Assembly (NCBI GenBank): GCA_017962175.1
Contig: JAGCVU010000109.1
Span: 1 to 39,573, forward strand
Direction of reading: 5' to 3'
Source of the DNA: Bacteroidales bacterium
GTDB lineage: Bacteria > Bacteroidota > Bacteroidia > Bacteroidales > UBA3824
Length of the DNA stretch: 39,573 nt
Below, in pieces: positions 8,239-17,200 of the stretch. The first letter of the stretch is position 1; each line of letters opens with the position of its first letter. The notes beneath the pieces were generated by a model. That model was not told where the DNA came from and made no database searches. It was given only the letters and a program-made list of their open reading frames with translations. The position numbers were made by a program, and so were the translations under genes.

Positions 8239-8783
8239 TATTCTTCTTTTGAGTAGAAACTGAAATTCACTTTTCCGTAGTGACGTTGGTCGCGAATGTG
8301 GAGCATGTCGGTGAAACGAGTTTTGCTGCTGTGTTCTATTATCAGCATTGCTCCGGGTTTGAGACCGGGATTGTTCATCACCATTTCGGGAATCCGCTCA
8401 ATGCCTTCGAGGTCGTAAGGCGGATCGGCAAAAATCAAATCGTAGTTTAGCGGAGTGTTTTCTATAAACTTGAACGCATCGGCGTTGAGCACTCTTGCCG
8501 GATTACGCTGCGGATACATATCTTTGAAATTGCGAGTAATAAATTCGCAATATTTTTTGTTGATGTCAACGCAAGTGATATTCTGGCAACCTCTTGAAGC
8601 CATTTCGTAACTGATGCCGCCCGAACCCGAAAACAAGTCGAGAAACACCGTGTCGCCATAATCGAAGTTGTTGTTAATGATATTAAACAGCGACTCCTTG
8701 GCCATATCGGTAGTGGGACGGTCTTTGAAAAATGCCGGTAGATTGATAAGCCGGCTGCGGTACATTCCTGTTATGATACGCAT
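8238..8783 (-). CDS. rsmD: 16S rRNA (guanine(966)-N2)-methyltransferase
   Basis: RsmD transfers a methyl group from SAM to N2 of G966 of 16S rRNA during 30S assembly. The 181-residue product has the family length and order: RIITGMYRSR at the start, RPTTDMAKESLFNI, the SAM-binding loop DLFSGSGG (49-56), the acidic CVDIN strand, and the catalytic DPPYD (120-124). It overlaps the end of the DUF3822-type gene by 13 bp on the same strand, a pairing known in this phylum. The shared terminator lies just beyond its stop. Confidence 0.93.
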   Translation of the reverse strand: MRIITGMYRSRLINLPAFFKDRPTTDMAKESLFNIINNNFDYGDTVFLDLFSGSGGISYEMASRGCQNITCVDINKKYCEFITRNFKDMYPQRNPARVLNADAFKFIENTPLNYDLIFADPPYDLEGIERIPEMVMNNPGLKPGAMLIIEHSSKTRFTDMLHIRDQRHYGKVNFSFYSKEE

Positions 8784-9607
8784 GGCAAGTTCATAAGGTT
8801 GTAGAACTGGTGTTCCTGAATGTCGGCAAACGGAAACTTGTAATCATTGTAGAGGTCGGCTGTGTATACGTTGGGGAAATATTTGTATATCAGTTTGAAA
8901 ACCTCGTCTTTTTTGTTTACATATCCCGAAAGCATCATAGGAGTAGCCTTGTCGGTTTTGGTTTTTTCTATTACGTTTGATATCAGATATAACACATCTG
9001 TATCTGTTTGATAAGGGAATGTGTTGTAAAACAATAGTTTACCCTTATCTGTGATAGCTATGTCGATATTGTCGTAGTAGAAGTTGACTGACACGCAGAG
9101 CAAATTGCCAAAACTATTGATGGCGTTTTCGATAAACGGTGTAGCTTGATGGTAAAAATTGATTTCGGGGAATGTGTTTACCATCAGTGTGGTAATAAAC
9201 GACGGCACTACAAATACGTTGCAAGCCGATATGGATTTGATTTTGTTGAAATGAATCTCCTCCTTGTCAGAAATTTCAAAGTTGGCAGAGGCAATCTCTT
9301 TGATTTTTGTTTTGTCGAAGATTGTGTTGGGTACAATCACATTTTTAGGCGTTACAAAAATAAAGTCCACCGACTTGTAACTTTTGCCGATGAATGCGTC
9401 GTCAGAGAGGTTGCTCTTGATACGGTCGTATAAGTTTTCGTCGTTGAGTTCGGAGTCGTAGCCAATATGCTTGATGGCCACGTATTCTTTTGAATACGAA
9501 TCTAATATACAATAGGTGTAACCGCGCCGACTAATTTGCAGCGACAAGTTGTAAGTGCTTGTTTTATTGATATTAAACGATGATGTAAAATTTTTTATGT
9601 CCTTCAT
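8771..9607 (-). CDS. DUF3822 family protein
   Basis: A 278-residue cytoplasmic protein with no signal or membrane segment. I assign it to DUF3822 from its position directly upstream of and overlapping rsmD, its size, and its general character (two halves resembling an actin-like ATPase fold, e.g. TYNLSLQISRRGYTYCILD and VSVNFYYDNIDIAITDKGK). The function is unknown. I chose the ATG at 9605-9607 (MKDIKNFTSSF) over the ATG 22 codons upstream, because the longer version would run through the terminator of the preceding gene and would add a stretch of unlike composition. Its conserved link to rsmD suggests a role near ribosome or nucleic-acid metabolism, which is inference. Confidence 0.78.
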   Translation of the reverse strand: MKDIKNFTSSFNINKTSTYNLSLQISRRGYTYCILDSYSKEYVAIKHIGYDSELNDENLYDRIKSNLSDDAFIGKSYKSVDFIFVTPKNVIVPNTIFDKTKIKEIASANFEISDKEEIHFNKIKSISACNVFVVPSFITTLMVNTFPEINFYHQATPFIENAINSFGNLLCVSVNFYYDNIDIAITDKGKLLFYNTFPYQTDTDVLYLISNVIEKTKTDKATPMMLSGYVNKKDEVFKLIYKYFPNVYTADLYNDYKFPFADIQEHQFYNLMNLPCVS

Positions 9608-9641
9608 TGCAAATTGATTTTTTACGGCTTTAAATATACGC

Positions 9642-9691
9642 AAAAAAAATAAATCTCCAAATCTCTTTTGCAAGATTTTTGGAGATTTATT
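9642..9691 (-). terminator. Terminator downstream of the minus-strand gene at 9713-10354
   Basis: AATAAATCTCC (9648-9658) pairs perfectly with GGAGATTTATT (9681-9691), with AAA/TTT inside able to extend the stem. On the minus strand it is followed by a run of T's (A's at 9642-9649). It separates the 9713-10354 gene from the DUF3822/rsmD pair and argues for the shorter DUF3822 start. Confidence 0.75.
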
Positions 9692-9712
9692 AAAAAAATT
9701 ATGATTTAAGGA

Positions 9713-10354
9713 TTATTCCCAGTTGCCGGCGTTGTTGTTGAGCTCGGTGAGTGAGCCTACTTTCAAACCGGGGTATTTGCTGTTTTTCTCCTGTTCGTCG
9801 GTTTTGTTAACGATTTCCTGACGGTCGAGACCGAGCATATATACATCGTTGTGAGCTTTAGCTTCAAATACGTTAACCACGATTTTAGAAGCTGTTTCGA
9901 TAGAAGCTGTGTCAAGCTCGAAGATTTTGCCGCCAGTCAAAGGTACGTATCTGAGCGAGTCGAGTTTGTACTTTCCTTTGCAGAGCGAGTCGTAGCAAGG
10001 AATTACCACTGTGTCACGTTTTACGATGCCGGCTTCGATGGCTTTCATTTCTGCCACTTTGCGGGGATACTTGTTGAAGAAGCTGTCGGGAATGTTACCA
10101 ATGGCTTTTACAATTTTGAGGTTGCCCTCTTTGATGAACGCCTGCAAGGTGTCAAAATTGTTGGTGTACTTGCCGTAAGTGCTTTTGAAGGCTACCTGAG
10201 CATCGCGAATGTTGATAAGGCTCTGCTTTGTGCGTTGATAACGCCAGTCGGCTAATTTTTGAAAACGAATCGGCTGCATGATACTTTCGTAAATGCAATA
10301 GCCTAATATTACTATCAGGACTGCCAAAACTGCTTGAATTATAAGTTTTTTCAT
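9713..10354 (-). CDS. Membrane-anchored protein of unknown function, pseudopilin-like N-terminus
   Basis: 213 residues. A single hydrophobic N-terminal helix (about 4-25) follows MKK. The next part is charged and probably helical, continuing into INIRDAQVAFKSTYGKYTNNFDTL, quoted here in part for its resemblance to the helix and first loop of type II pseudopilins, which often carry RxAQxAY and GxYT patterns. The prepilin cleavage motif is not evident. The rest is a periplasmic or external domain with no recognised family and two cysteines (about residues 120-125) in IPCYDSLCKG. It is transcribed alone: a -7-like element lies upstream and a terminator downstream. Confidence 0.6.
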   Translation of the reverse strand: MKKLIIQAVLAVLIVILGYCIYESIMQPIRFQKLADWRYQRTKQSLINIRDAQVAFKSTYGKYTNNFDTLQAFIKEGNLKIVKAIGNIPDSFFNKYPRKVAEMKAIEAGIVKRDTVVIPCYDSLCKGKYKLDSLRYVPLTGGKIFELDTASIETASKIVVNVFEAKAHNDVYMLGLDRQEIVNKTDEQEKNSKYPGLKVGSLTELNNNAGNWE

Positions 10355-10392
10355 TGTATGAGTTTTAATTTTTACTTTTAGTTTTATTTGCG

Positions 10393-10400
10393 CAAATTTA
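10393..10400 (-). promoter_or_regulatory. -7 promoter element for the gene at 9713-10354
   Basis: On the minus strand this reads TAAATTTG, matching TAnnTTTG, about 39 bp upstream of the ATG. No good TTTG is found 19-21 bp further out, so support is partial. Confidence 0.4.
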
Positions 10401-10460
10401 AAAAAAAATCAACACTAAATAAAATATTGTCGATTTTCTTATCTTTTTTATTAAAATTTT

Positions 10461-10493
10461 TTTGCTCATTCGATTATGTTTTTTGTAATTTTG
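10461..10493 (+). promoter_or_regulatory. Bacteroidota-type promoter for the helicase gene
   Basis: TTTG (10461-10464), a 21-bp spacer, then TAATTTTG (10486-10493) match the sigma-ABfr consensus TTTG-N19-21-TAnnTTTG exactly. Transcription would start near 10500, about 30 nt before the ATG. Confidence 0.7.
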
Positions 10494-10529
10494 TTTCGGA
10501 TAATTGCTTCTATATTATTGTAATTGGTT

Positions 10530-11954
10530 ATGATTCAAGATTTTATATACGATAAACTGATTCAGACGCTCGGTTTTGAACCAACGCCCGATCAGGCATC
10601 TGCAGCAAAAAAAATTTCGCATTTTATTACTAACCGCGATTCGTCTGCCGCCGATATTTTTGTTCTTTACGGTTACGCCGGCACCGGAAAGACGAGTTTG
10701 ACGAGTGCACTTGTTAAAACTCTTGCTGAGTTTAAGGTAAATTGTGTGCTTATGGCTCCCACGGGACGGGCTGCTAAGGTGTTTTCGCAATTTTCTGAAC
10801 ATAAGGCGTTTACAATACACAAAAGCATTTATCGACAGAAGACCGCTGCTATTATCGACAGCAATTTTTCGCTTTCGCCCAATGTTGCCGCCGACACCTT
10901 ATTTATTATAGACGAAGCTTCGATGATTTCGCAGGGTGGGGGAGATTCAGTTTTTGGCTCGGGACGACTTTTAGACGATTTAATTTCGTATGTGTTTTCG
11001 GGTAACAATTGCCGACTTATGCTTGTGGGCGATTCGGGACAGTTGCCGCCGGTAGGGGAGAGCGTGTCGCCTGCGCTTGACATTGCCGAACTTGAAACTT
11101 ATGGGTTGAATGTAGATTCTGCCGTGCTGTCAAATGTGGTGCGTCAGGCAGATGAAAGCGGAATACTATACAATGCAACACGTTTGCGGCGGAGTGTGGA
11201 TAATTCTACAATTGGCGAAACAGCGTTTCCAAAATTCTCATTATCAGGTTTCAACGATGTGGAACGCATTACCGGTGCCGACCTTTTAGAAAAACTTGAA
11301 TATTCTTACGACCATAATGGCGTGTTGGATACCCTTGTGGTAACCCGTAGCAATAAAAATGCAGGAATTTACAACGCCGGAATCCGCAGTCGTATCTTTT
11401 GGCGCGAGGAGCAAATTTCGTCGGGCGATATTGTTATGGTGGTGAAAAACAATTACTTCTACACCAAAGATATGAAAGAAACCGACTTTATTGCCAATGG
11501 TGATATTGCCGAAGTTACCCGCGTGGGACGTTACGAAAATCTTTATGGATTTACTTTTGTGAATGTAGATTTGCGTTTTCCCGATTACGACAACCTTGAA
11601 TTTTCGGCAAAGATAATACTTGAATGTCTCAATAGTCAAAGTCCTGCGCTCACCAACGAAGATTCCGAACGTCTTTATAAAGCCGTTTGCGAAGATTACG
11701 CCGGAATGAACAAACGCGATATGTATAAGGAAATCAAGAAGAACGAATATTTCAACGCTCTTCAAGTGAAGTTTGCATACGCCGTTACTTGTCACAAAAG
11801 TCAAGGCGGACAGTGGAGCAATGTTTTTATCGATCAAGGCTACATCACCGACGAAATGATTGACCACGATTATCTTCGTTGGCTTTACACCGCTTTTACA
11901 CGTGCCACAGAGAAGGTTTATTTGGTAAATTTTAAAGATGATTTTTTTGAATAG
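10530..11954 (+). CDS. RecD/Pif1-like superfamily 1B DNA helicase
   Basis: A stand-alone ATP-dependent 5'-3' DNA helicase of the RecD-like class, probably acting in DNA repair or replication. In order: a short N-terminal DQAxAAKKI lead-in, Walker A GYAGTGKTS (48-56), motif Ia MAPTGRAAK, Walker B FIIDEASMI, motif III LVGDSGQLPPVG, and the C-terminal UvrD_C_2-type part with TCHKSQGGQW and LYTAFTRATEKVYLV. At 474 residues it is compact, with no RecBCD-type extension. The ATG at 10530 was preferred to a TTG two codons upstream because it sits at normal distance from the promoter. Placement near rsmD/DUF3822 agrees with synteny I recall from Bacteroides. Confidence 0.88.
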   Translation: MIQDFIYDKLIQTLGFEPTPDQASAAKKISHFITNRDSSAADIFVLYGYAGTGKTSLTSALVKTLAEFKVNCVLMAPTGRAAKVFSQFSEHKAFTIHKSIYRQKTAAIIDSNFSLSPNVAADTLFIIDEASMISQGGGDSVFGSGRLLDDLISYVFSGNNCRLMLVGDSGQLPPVGESVSPALDIAELETYGLNVDSAVLSNVVRQADESGILYNATRLRRSVDNSTIGETAFPKFSLSGFNDVERITGADLLEKLEYSYDHNGVLDTLVVTRSNKNAGIYNAGIRSRIFWREEQISSGDIVMVVKNNYFYTKDMKETDFIANGDIAEVTRVGRYENLYGFTFVNVDLRFPDYDNLEFSAKIILECLNSQSPALTNEDSERLYKAVCEDYAGMNKRDMYKEIKKNEYFNALQVKFAYAVTCHKSQGGQWSNVFIDQGYITDEMIDHDYLRWLYTAFTRATEKVYLVNFKDDFFE

Positions 11955-12045
11955 TATTAGTTTAATTCGTTATATTAATATTTAACTTGTTAAATATTAA
12001 TTATTTAGTTATTATAGCTTCTTCGTTTTATTAGTTTAATTCGTT
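11955..12045. repeat. 17-bp direct repeats flanking an A/T inverted repeat
   Basis: TATTAGTTTAATTCGTT occurs exactly at 11955-11971 and 12029-12045. Between them ATTAATATTTAAC (11974-11986) and its exact complement GTTAAATATTAAT (11989-12001) form a 13-bp inverted repeat around TT. It lies between the helicase stop and the tRNA promoter. It could be a weak terminator, an operator, or the remnant of a small duplication. No T-tract follows the hairpin. Confidence 0.6.
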
Positions 12046-12080
12046 GTTTAAAAAAAAATTATAAAAATTTGTATAAATAA

Positions 12081-12112
12081 TTTGTGCAAAAGGAATAAAT
12101 GTAATACCTTTG
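12081..12112 (+). promoter_or_regulatory. Promoter of tRNA-Arg
   Basis: TTTG (12081-12084), a 20-bp spacer, and TACCTTTG (12105-12112) match the phylum consensus exactly, 14 bp before the tRNA. The following GCGGCGC resembles the G/C-rich start region seen at the rRNA promoters in this window. Confidence 0.8.
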
Positions 12113-12126
12113 CGGCGCAAAACCGA

Positions 12127-12200
12127 GGTCCGGTAGCTCAGCTGGATAGAGCAACAGCCTTCTAAGCTGTGGGTCGAGCGTTCGAATCGCTCCCGGATCA
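12127..12200 (+). tRNA. tRNA-Arg (anticodon TCT)
   Basis: A 74-nt cloverleaf. The acceptor stem GGTCCGG pairs with CCGGATC. The D arm is GCTC/GAGC, the anticodon stem ACAGC/GCTGT encloses CTTCTAA (anticodon TCT, reading AGA/AGG), the variable loop is GGGTC, and the T arm is GAGCG-TTCGAAT-CGCTC. The discriminator base is A. The CCA end is not encoded and must be added after transcription. Confidence 0.96.
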
Positions 12201-12208
12201 CGATTTTC

Positions 12209-12238
12209 AAAGCCCGGGGATATTTCTCGGGCTTTTTT
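12209..12238 (+). terminator. Terminator after tRNA-Arg
   Basis: AAGCCCG (12210-12216) pairs with CGGGCTT (12228-12234), followed by a T run. It sits between the tRNA and the capA-like gene at 12268. No promoter match is seen after it, so the downstream gene may depend on read-through. Confidence 0.75.
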
Positions 12239-12267
12239 GTTTAATACACCTTATATTATATAACAAA

Positions 12268-13332
12268 ATGAAAAAACTAACTACAATTTTATGCTCCGCA
12301 CTGATGTGTTTTGCGGTGCAAAATGTTGATGCTCAGGATACTTTGCCTGAAACTATTACCATTACCGCTGTTGGCGATATTATGCTCGGCAGCATTGTTC
12401 CCGACAAGAGTTATTGTCCCCCGAATATGGATGCAAGCCACCTTTTAGACGAGGTTCGCCCATATTTTGATTCGTCGGATGTGGTTTTCTGCAATGTGGA
12501 AGGCACTTTTACCGACACCAAAGTGGGCGCAAAAAACTGTCACGACCCCAAAACATGTTTTACATTTGGTATGCCGCGTAAGTTTGCCAACTGTTTTAAA
12601 GATGCCGGATTCAATGTGGTGAGCGTGGCAAACAATCACAGTGGCGACTTTGGCGAAATTGGCAAAAAAAATGCACGTCATCTATTGGATAGTCTCGAAA
12701 TTAATTGGGCAGGATTTACCGACAAGCCCACTGCCGAATTTGAAGTCAACGGTGTAAAGTATGGATTTTGCGCATTTGCCCCAAATCAAGGCACTGTGCA
12801 GATTACCGACCACCAAAACGCTTGCAACCTTGTAAAAAAACTGAAGGAGACTTGCGATATTGTAATTGTGTCGTTTCACGGTGGCGCCGAAGGTGCAAAT
12901 TATCAGCATATTACACGTCAATACGAAACATTCCTTGGACAAAACCGCGGCAATCCTTACAAATTTGCTCACACTGTGATAGATGCCGGTGCTGATATTG
13001 TGCTTGGTCACGGTCCGCACGTTACACGTGCCATTGAAATTTATAAAGGTAAGTTTATAGCATACTCAATGGGCAATTTTGCAACTTATAGCAATATTAA
13101 TATAAAAGGTGTCAACGGACTTGCACCAATTTTCCGCGTTAAGATGGATAGAAAGACCGGCAACTTTGTTTCGGCTCAGATTATACCCACATATCAGATT
13201 AAACCCCCGAACAAAGGTCCGCATATTGATTCGCAAAAACGTGTAATTAAGGTAATTAAAGACCTTACCAAACAGGATATTTACGACAATTGTCCCAATA
13301 TTTCCGATGATGGATTTGTAACTGAGAAATAA
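12268..13332 (+). CDS. CapA family secreted metallophosphoesterase-like protein
   Basis: A 354-residue exported protein of the CapA/PGA_cap family, a calcineurin-like phosphoesterase fold first named for poly-gamma-glutamate capsule synthesis. A signal peptide (MKKLTTILCSALM, cleavage near DAQ) is followed by the family motifs: VGDIMLG (35-41), CNVEGTF (75-81), SVANNHSGDFG (119-129), SFHGGAEG (202-209), and GHGPHVTRA (247-255) with SMGNFATY. These supply the expected Asp/Asn/His metal ligands. A longer frame from 12169 begins inside the tRNA and is rejected. There is no capBCD cluster nearby, so a capsule role is not supported. The 3' end overlaps the converging ABC gene by 52 bp. Confidence 0.88.
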   Translation: MKKLTTILCSALMCFAVQNVDAQDTLPETITITAVGDIMLGSIVPDKSYCPPNMDASHLLDEVRPYFDSSDVVFCNVEGTFTDTKVGAKNCHDPKTCFTFGMPRKFANCFKDAGFNVVSVANNHSGDFGEIGKKNARHLLDSLEINWAGFTDKPTAEFEVNGVKYGFCAFAPNQGTVQITDHQNACNLVKKLKETCDIVIVSFHGGAEGANYQHITRQYETFLGQNRGNPYKFAHTVIDAGADIVLGHGPHVTRAIEIYKGKFIAYSMGNFATYSNINIKGVNGLAPIFRVKMDRKTGNFVSAQIIPTYQIKPPNKGPHIDSQKRVIKVIKDLTKQDIYDNCPNISDDGFVTEK

Positions 13333-14012
13333 GGGTTGTTTTTGGTAACCGTTATATCATTGTTTTCCATCACCCAAAATTCATTACCATATTTTGCCGC
13401 CTGATAAATATCGTGAGTAGAAACCAATATTGCGATGTTTTTTTCGGCGGCTATTTTTTTGAGCAATGCAAAAATCTCGTCTTTGGCTTTGAAATCAAGA
13501 AACGCCGTTGGTTCGTCTAAGATAATGATCTTAGTTTGTTGTGCTAATGCTTTGGCTATTAGTACTTTTTGTTTTTGACCGTCGGAGAGTTCGTAAAAGT
13601 TGAGGTTCAAAAGCGGTTCTATCTTTAAATCCTCAGCCACACCTTTTATAATAGAGTAATCATTTTGAGTAAGACGACCAAAAAATCCGGTGTAAGGACT
13701 TCTTCCAAACGAAATCACCTCCAACGCGGTAAAATTTTCGCTCGAAAGACGGTCGGTAAGCACCACAGCGGCTTTTTCTGCCATTTGAGCGGCAGAAATT
13801 TGACTAAGATCGATACCCTTAATAAAAATTTTACCATCTAACGGCTTGATAATCTTTGTGATAGTTTTGAGCAAAGTGGATTTGCCAGTGCCGTTTTCGC
13901 CAGTGAGAATAGTGAGTGCACCCGACCGCAATGTAAGGTTGAGATTGCTTACAAGCGGCTTTTGTTTCGTGTAACCTATTGATAGCGATTGTGTTGTTAA
14001 AACCTCGGACAT
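13281..14012 (-). CDS. ABC transporter ATP-binding protein, FecE/BtuD-like
   Basis: 243 residues, the cytoplasmic ATPase of an iron-siderophore, heme or cobalamin importer. Walker A GENGTGKST (38-46), signature LSDGQKQK (142-149), Walker B IIILDEPTAFLD (162-173) and the H-loop STHD (198-201) are intact. The GRSPYTGFFGR segment (103-113) is characteristic of the FecE/FhuC/BtuD group. No FecCD-type permease, binding protein or TonB receptor lies in the window, so it either works with partners elsewhere or has been separated from its operon. Its last 52 bp overlap the end of the capA-like gene tail to tail. Confidence 0.87.
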   Translation of the reverse strand: MSEVLTTQSLSIGYTKQKPLVSNLNLTLRSGALTILTGENGTGKSTLLKTITKIIKPLDGKIFIKGIDLSQISAAQMAEKAAVVLTDRLSSENFTALEVISFGRSPYTGFFGRLTQNDYSIIKGVAEDLKIEPLLNLNFYELSDGQKQKVLIAKALAQQTKIIILDEPTAFLDFKAKDEIFALLKKIAAEKNIAILVSTHDIYQAAKYGNEFWVMENNDITVTKNNPYFSVTNPSSEILGQLS

Positions 14013-14032
14013 GTTATATGCTTTTATGCTTG

Positions 14033-14040
14033 CAAATTTA
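14033..14040 (-). promoter_or_regulatory. -7-like element for the ABC ATPase gene
   Basis: On the minus strand this reads TAAATTTG, matching TAnnTTTG, 20 bp upstream of the ATG. A matching -33 TTTG is not seen, so confidence is low. The same 193-bp divergent region must also hold the promoter of the 9.2-kb gene, for which I found only imperfect TATCTTTA and TACCTTTC at 14073-14100. Confidence 0.3.
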
Positions 14041-14204
14041 CAAATTACTATTATATATAAAGTGTATTAACCTATCTTTATACTATTAAATTTACCTTTC
14101 ATACTCGTTTTAGGCAAACAATAAGGGATTTTTTTCGTATAAATCAATTAAGAACACATAATCATTGAAATAATAAATTGTAACAACCTTATACGTTTAC
14201 ACAA

Positions 14205-17200
14205 ATGAAAACTTTTGCAAAAATATTGCTTTTGATTGCTTTTTTAATACCGAATGTGGTATTGGCAGATGAACCGATTATTCTTTATAGTCATCAATCA
14301 ACAGAGTGGACAGATTTTAACACGTGGACATTGGAACCTTCGGGTAAAACATTTATCAATCCCGACAGATTGGTTCCTAATGCTAATACTGTGGTTGTTA
14401 TTCTTGCCGGCGTTACAGTAGAAGTTCCGGCAAAAGACCAAAATGATCACGACATTTTGTTGCAATGTAAGGAATTAACCGTAAATGGTATTTTAAAACT
14501 TAATGCTCTTCCGGGGCATGAAGTATATGGACCTATCAAAGGCAACGGCTTGATAGATTTGAAAGCTGACAACTATCCTGCTTGTACTATCAATCAATTT
14601 ATTACTGATGGAGGTACTGTGGTTTTCGACGGCACTGATGTTGTTTTGACAACTCCTCATGAGTATTCAAACCTGAAAGTGAAAGATTCAAAATTGACTA
14701 TTGCCGCTGATATTACTTGTCATGGTAGTTTGTCGGTGGTTGGCGAAGAGGGAACTCTTTTGTTGAATGCCCCAACTGCAGAAAATCCTTCAAAGTTAAT
14801 TATCGAAGAAGATTTAGTGGTTAATATCGGTTGTTTTGTTTCGGTAGCAAAAAATTCAAATCCTTTCGACATACTTGTTTATGGCAACTTTAACAACGAT
14901 GGTACAGTAAACCTTTCGACTCGTGATAGATATGATGAAGAGGAATTAACTTCCGGCTACGCCAACGTGCATTTCGTAAGCGACAGAAGGAATCAAACCG
15001 TAAACTGTAACCGCGAAACCAATTTTTACCGTATTTATATGAATAAAGGTACTGATGCTACCTTTAAATTAAAATTTACAGCCTACAACCGTGACAACTT
15101 CCATCTTTGTGCTCCTGCCGAAACAGATGGTCAGAATAATTTGATACTTGAAAATGGAACTATTGAGATTGGTTCAAACATCATTTTCCCATTTCTCCAC
15201 AAGACTAAATTTACCATACCATCTACGGTAACAATGCTTGTAAATGCGGGCAAAGTAAATACCGAATCTTCACTTACATCTATCTCGGTTTTAGGAAAAC
15301 TTTTGGTACAAGGCACTGGTGAGGTTAATGCTTACGATCCTGTTAATGGTATAACGCTTTATAGACAAGGCGTTTTAGATATCAATAGCGGTACAATCAA
15401 TACTACACGTATAATAACTGGTGGCGGAGAATATGATTATGGTAGCTACTATCAAACTGGTGGTATTGTAAATGTAAATGGTATAACCACCACGGATTCA
15501 GATTTCGACTTTTCGCTTGGTAATGAAAATAGCGGATTTTATATCGAAGACGGTGTTTTGAATGTTGCTCGCCGTGGTATTCAGATACTTTCAGGCGATG
15601 GCAGTTATACCGTTTTAGGTGGTGTTATCAACTTAGATGCTGCCGACGGAAAGAATATAGTTATCAATTCAAATTCTTCATTTCCTACACTTAATATTAC
15701 AAGTAGCGAAAACGCAGCTATATCAGTTTCGCTTAACGCTAGAATTCTCCGCGTAATCGACAATTTTTCTATTGGCAATAATGTTTCGTTGCAAACCAAC
15801 AATGATGTCTATATTGGTGGAAATCTTAATGTTGAAGGTCAGTTTGTTTGCAACGATAACACTATAGTATTTAATTCATCTAAAAATTCGGAACTTACAT
15901 TACCGCTTAATTTCCAGTTTGTGAATTTAACTATCAACAAATCCGATAACGACAAAACCGTAACTGCCAACAACAAATTTTCAATTACCAACGACCTTAC
16001 AGTTCAGACGGGAACATTTGTTAATGGCGACAATAATATTACTATTGCTCATGATATAATAATGGGTGCTGACACCAAGATACTTAGCGGTTCGGGACAA
16101 ATTGTTTTACAAGAAAATTTACTGCATACACTTCATAGTGAATTGCGTGCTCCTGCACTTTTTGGTAATTTATTTTATGTAGGTAAAGTTGGTGAAGGTG
16201 CTGATTATAATCTAATTCTTAATGGACCTATTATAGCAAAAGACTTTAAGTTTGGCGCAGGTGCTAAATTGGTAGAACTCAACGGACATTATGTTGAGGT
16301 AACTGGTAAACTCAGTGGCGAATCTGAAACTAAGTATTTCCTCAATAACGGTAAAGTAAGCGGCGGTTTACGTTTGCATTTTACTCTCAAAAAGGGAGAG
16401 AACAGAACTATTACTTTCCCAATTGGTGATAATGCTACCAATAATACCAATTATTTCACCCCGGCTCACATTGTTGTAACTGGCAGTAAAATTACCCAAG
16501 ACTTTACTGGTTCGGTACTTGTAAATGTGGTAGGAAAATCTCATCCCAATCTTTTGAGTATCAATAATATGCAGCGTTATTGGGTAGTAGAACAAAAAGG
16601 ATTTGACAATGTAGCCGTTGGAGCGGTTCAATATAATTTTGATAGTCATACCGATATTCTTACTGGGTTACTTCCTGCAGGTCTTGTTGCGTATAAGGGT
16701 TGGAAACAGTCAGATATTCGCACTATTGTAGATAATACATTTTCGTTTAAACTTTCCGATTATGGAATGCTCTCGGGCGATTTTACTTGTGCTTTGGAAA
16801 ATGATTATAAAATAAGGATTTATAGAACTCGTCCTGATTGTGTCATGGAAAAAGATGAAGGAAAAGATGAATTTGATCAACCAATTACCAAATACAGAAC
16901 AAATAATAATTATTACCATTCGTCTAGTACTTGGTGCGAACTAGATGAAAATGGAGATATCATATATGAAACTGATGCTAACGGTAAACCAAAAATGCAA
17001 GGTGGAAAACCTGTCTATAAAATTAACGGAGATGGTTATCCTCAAGCCACTGATATTGCCTATGTGTATTTCAACCGTGTTACTATTCAATCGGATAAAG
17101 TTGCGAATGTTGGTCAGTTAATTTTTGTGGATAGCAACGAACTTTATGCACCTGACGATTTGGAGCATCAGCCACGTGTGCAAATTATTTATGAGAAGAA

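Noticed and set aside
9608..9673. 22-codon N-terminal extension of the DUF3822 protein
   Set aside because: It runs across a terminator hairpin and A/T-rich spacer. The ATG at 9607 is a better start.
11286..11867. 193-codon reverse-strand frame inside the helicase gene
   Set aside because: It overlaps the helicase C-terminal motifs completely. It is a shadow frame with hydrophobic low-complexity content.
12169..12267. N-terminal extension of the CapA-like protein
   Set aside because: It would start inside tRNA-Arg and cross its terminator. The ATG at 12268 begins a proper signal peptide.
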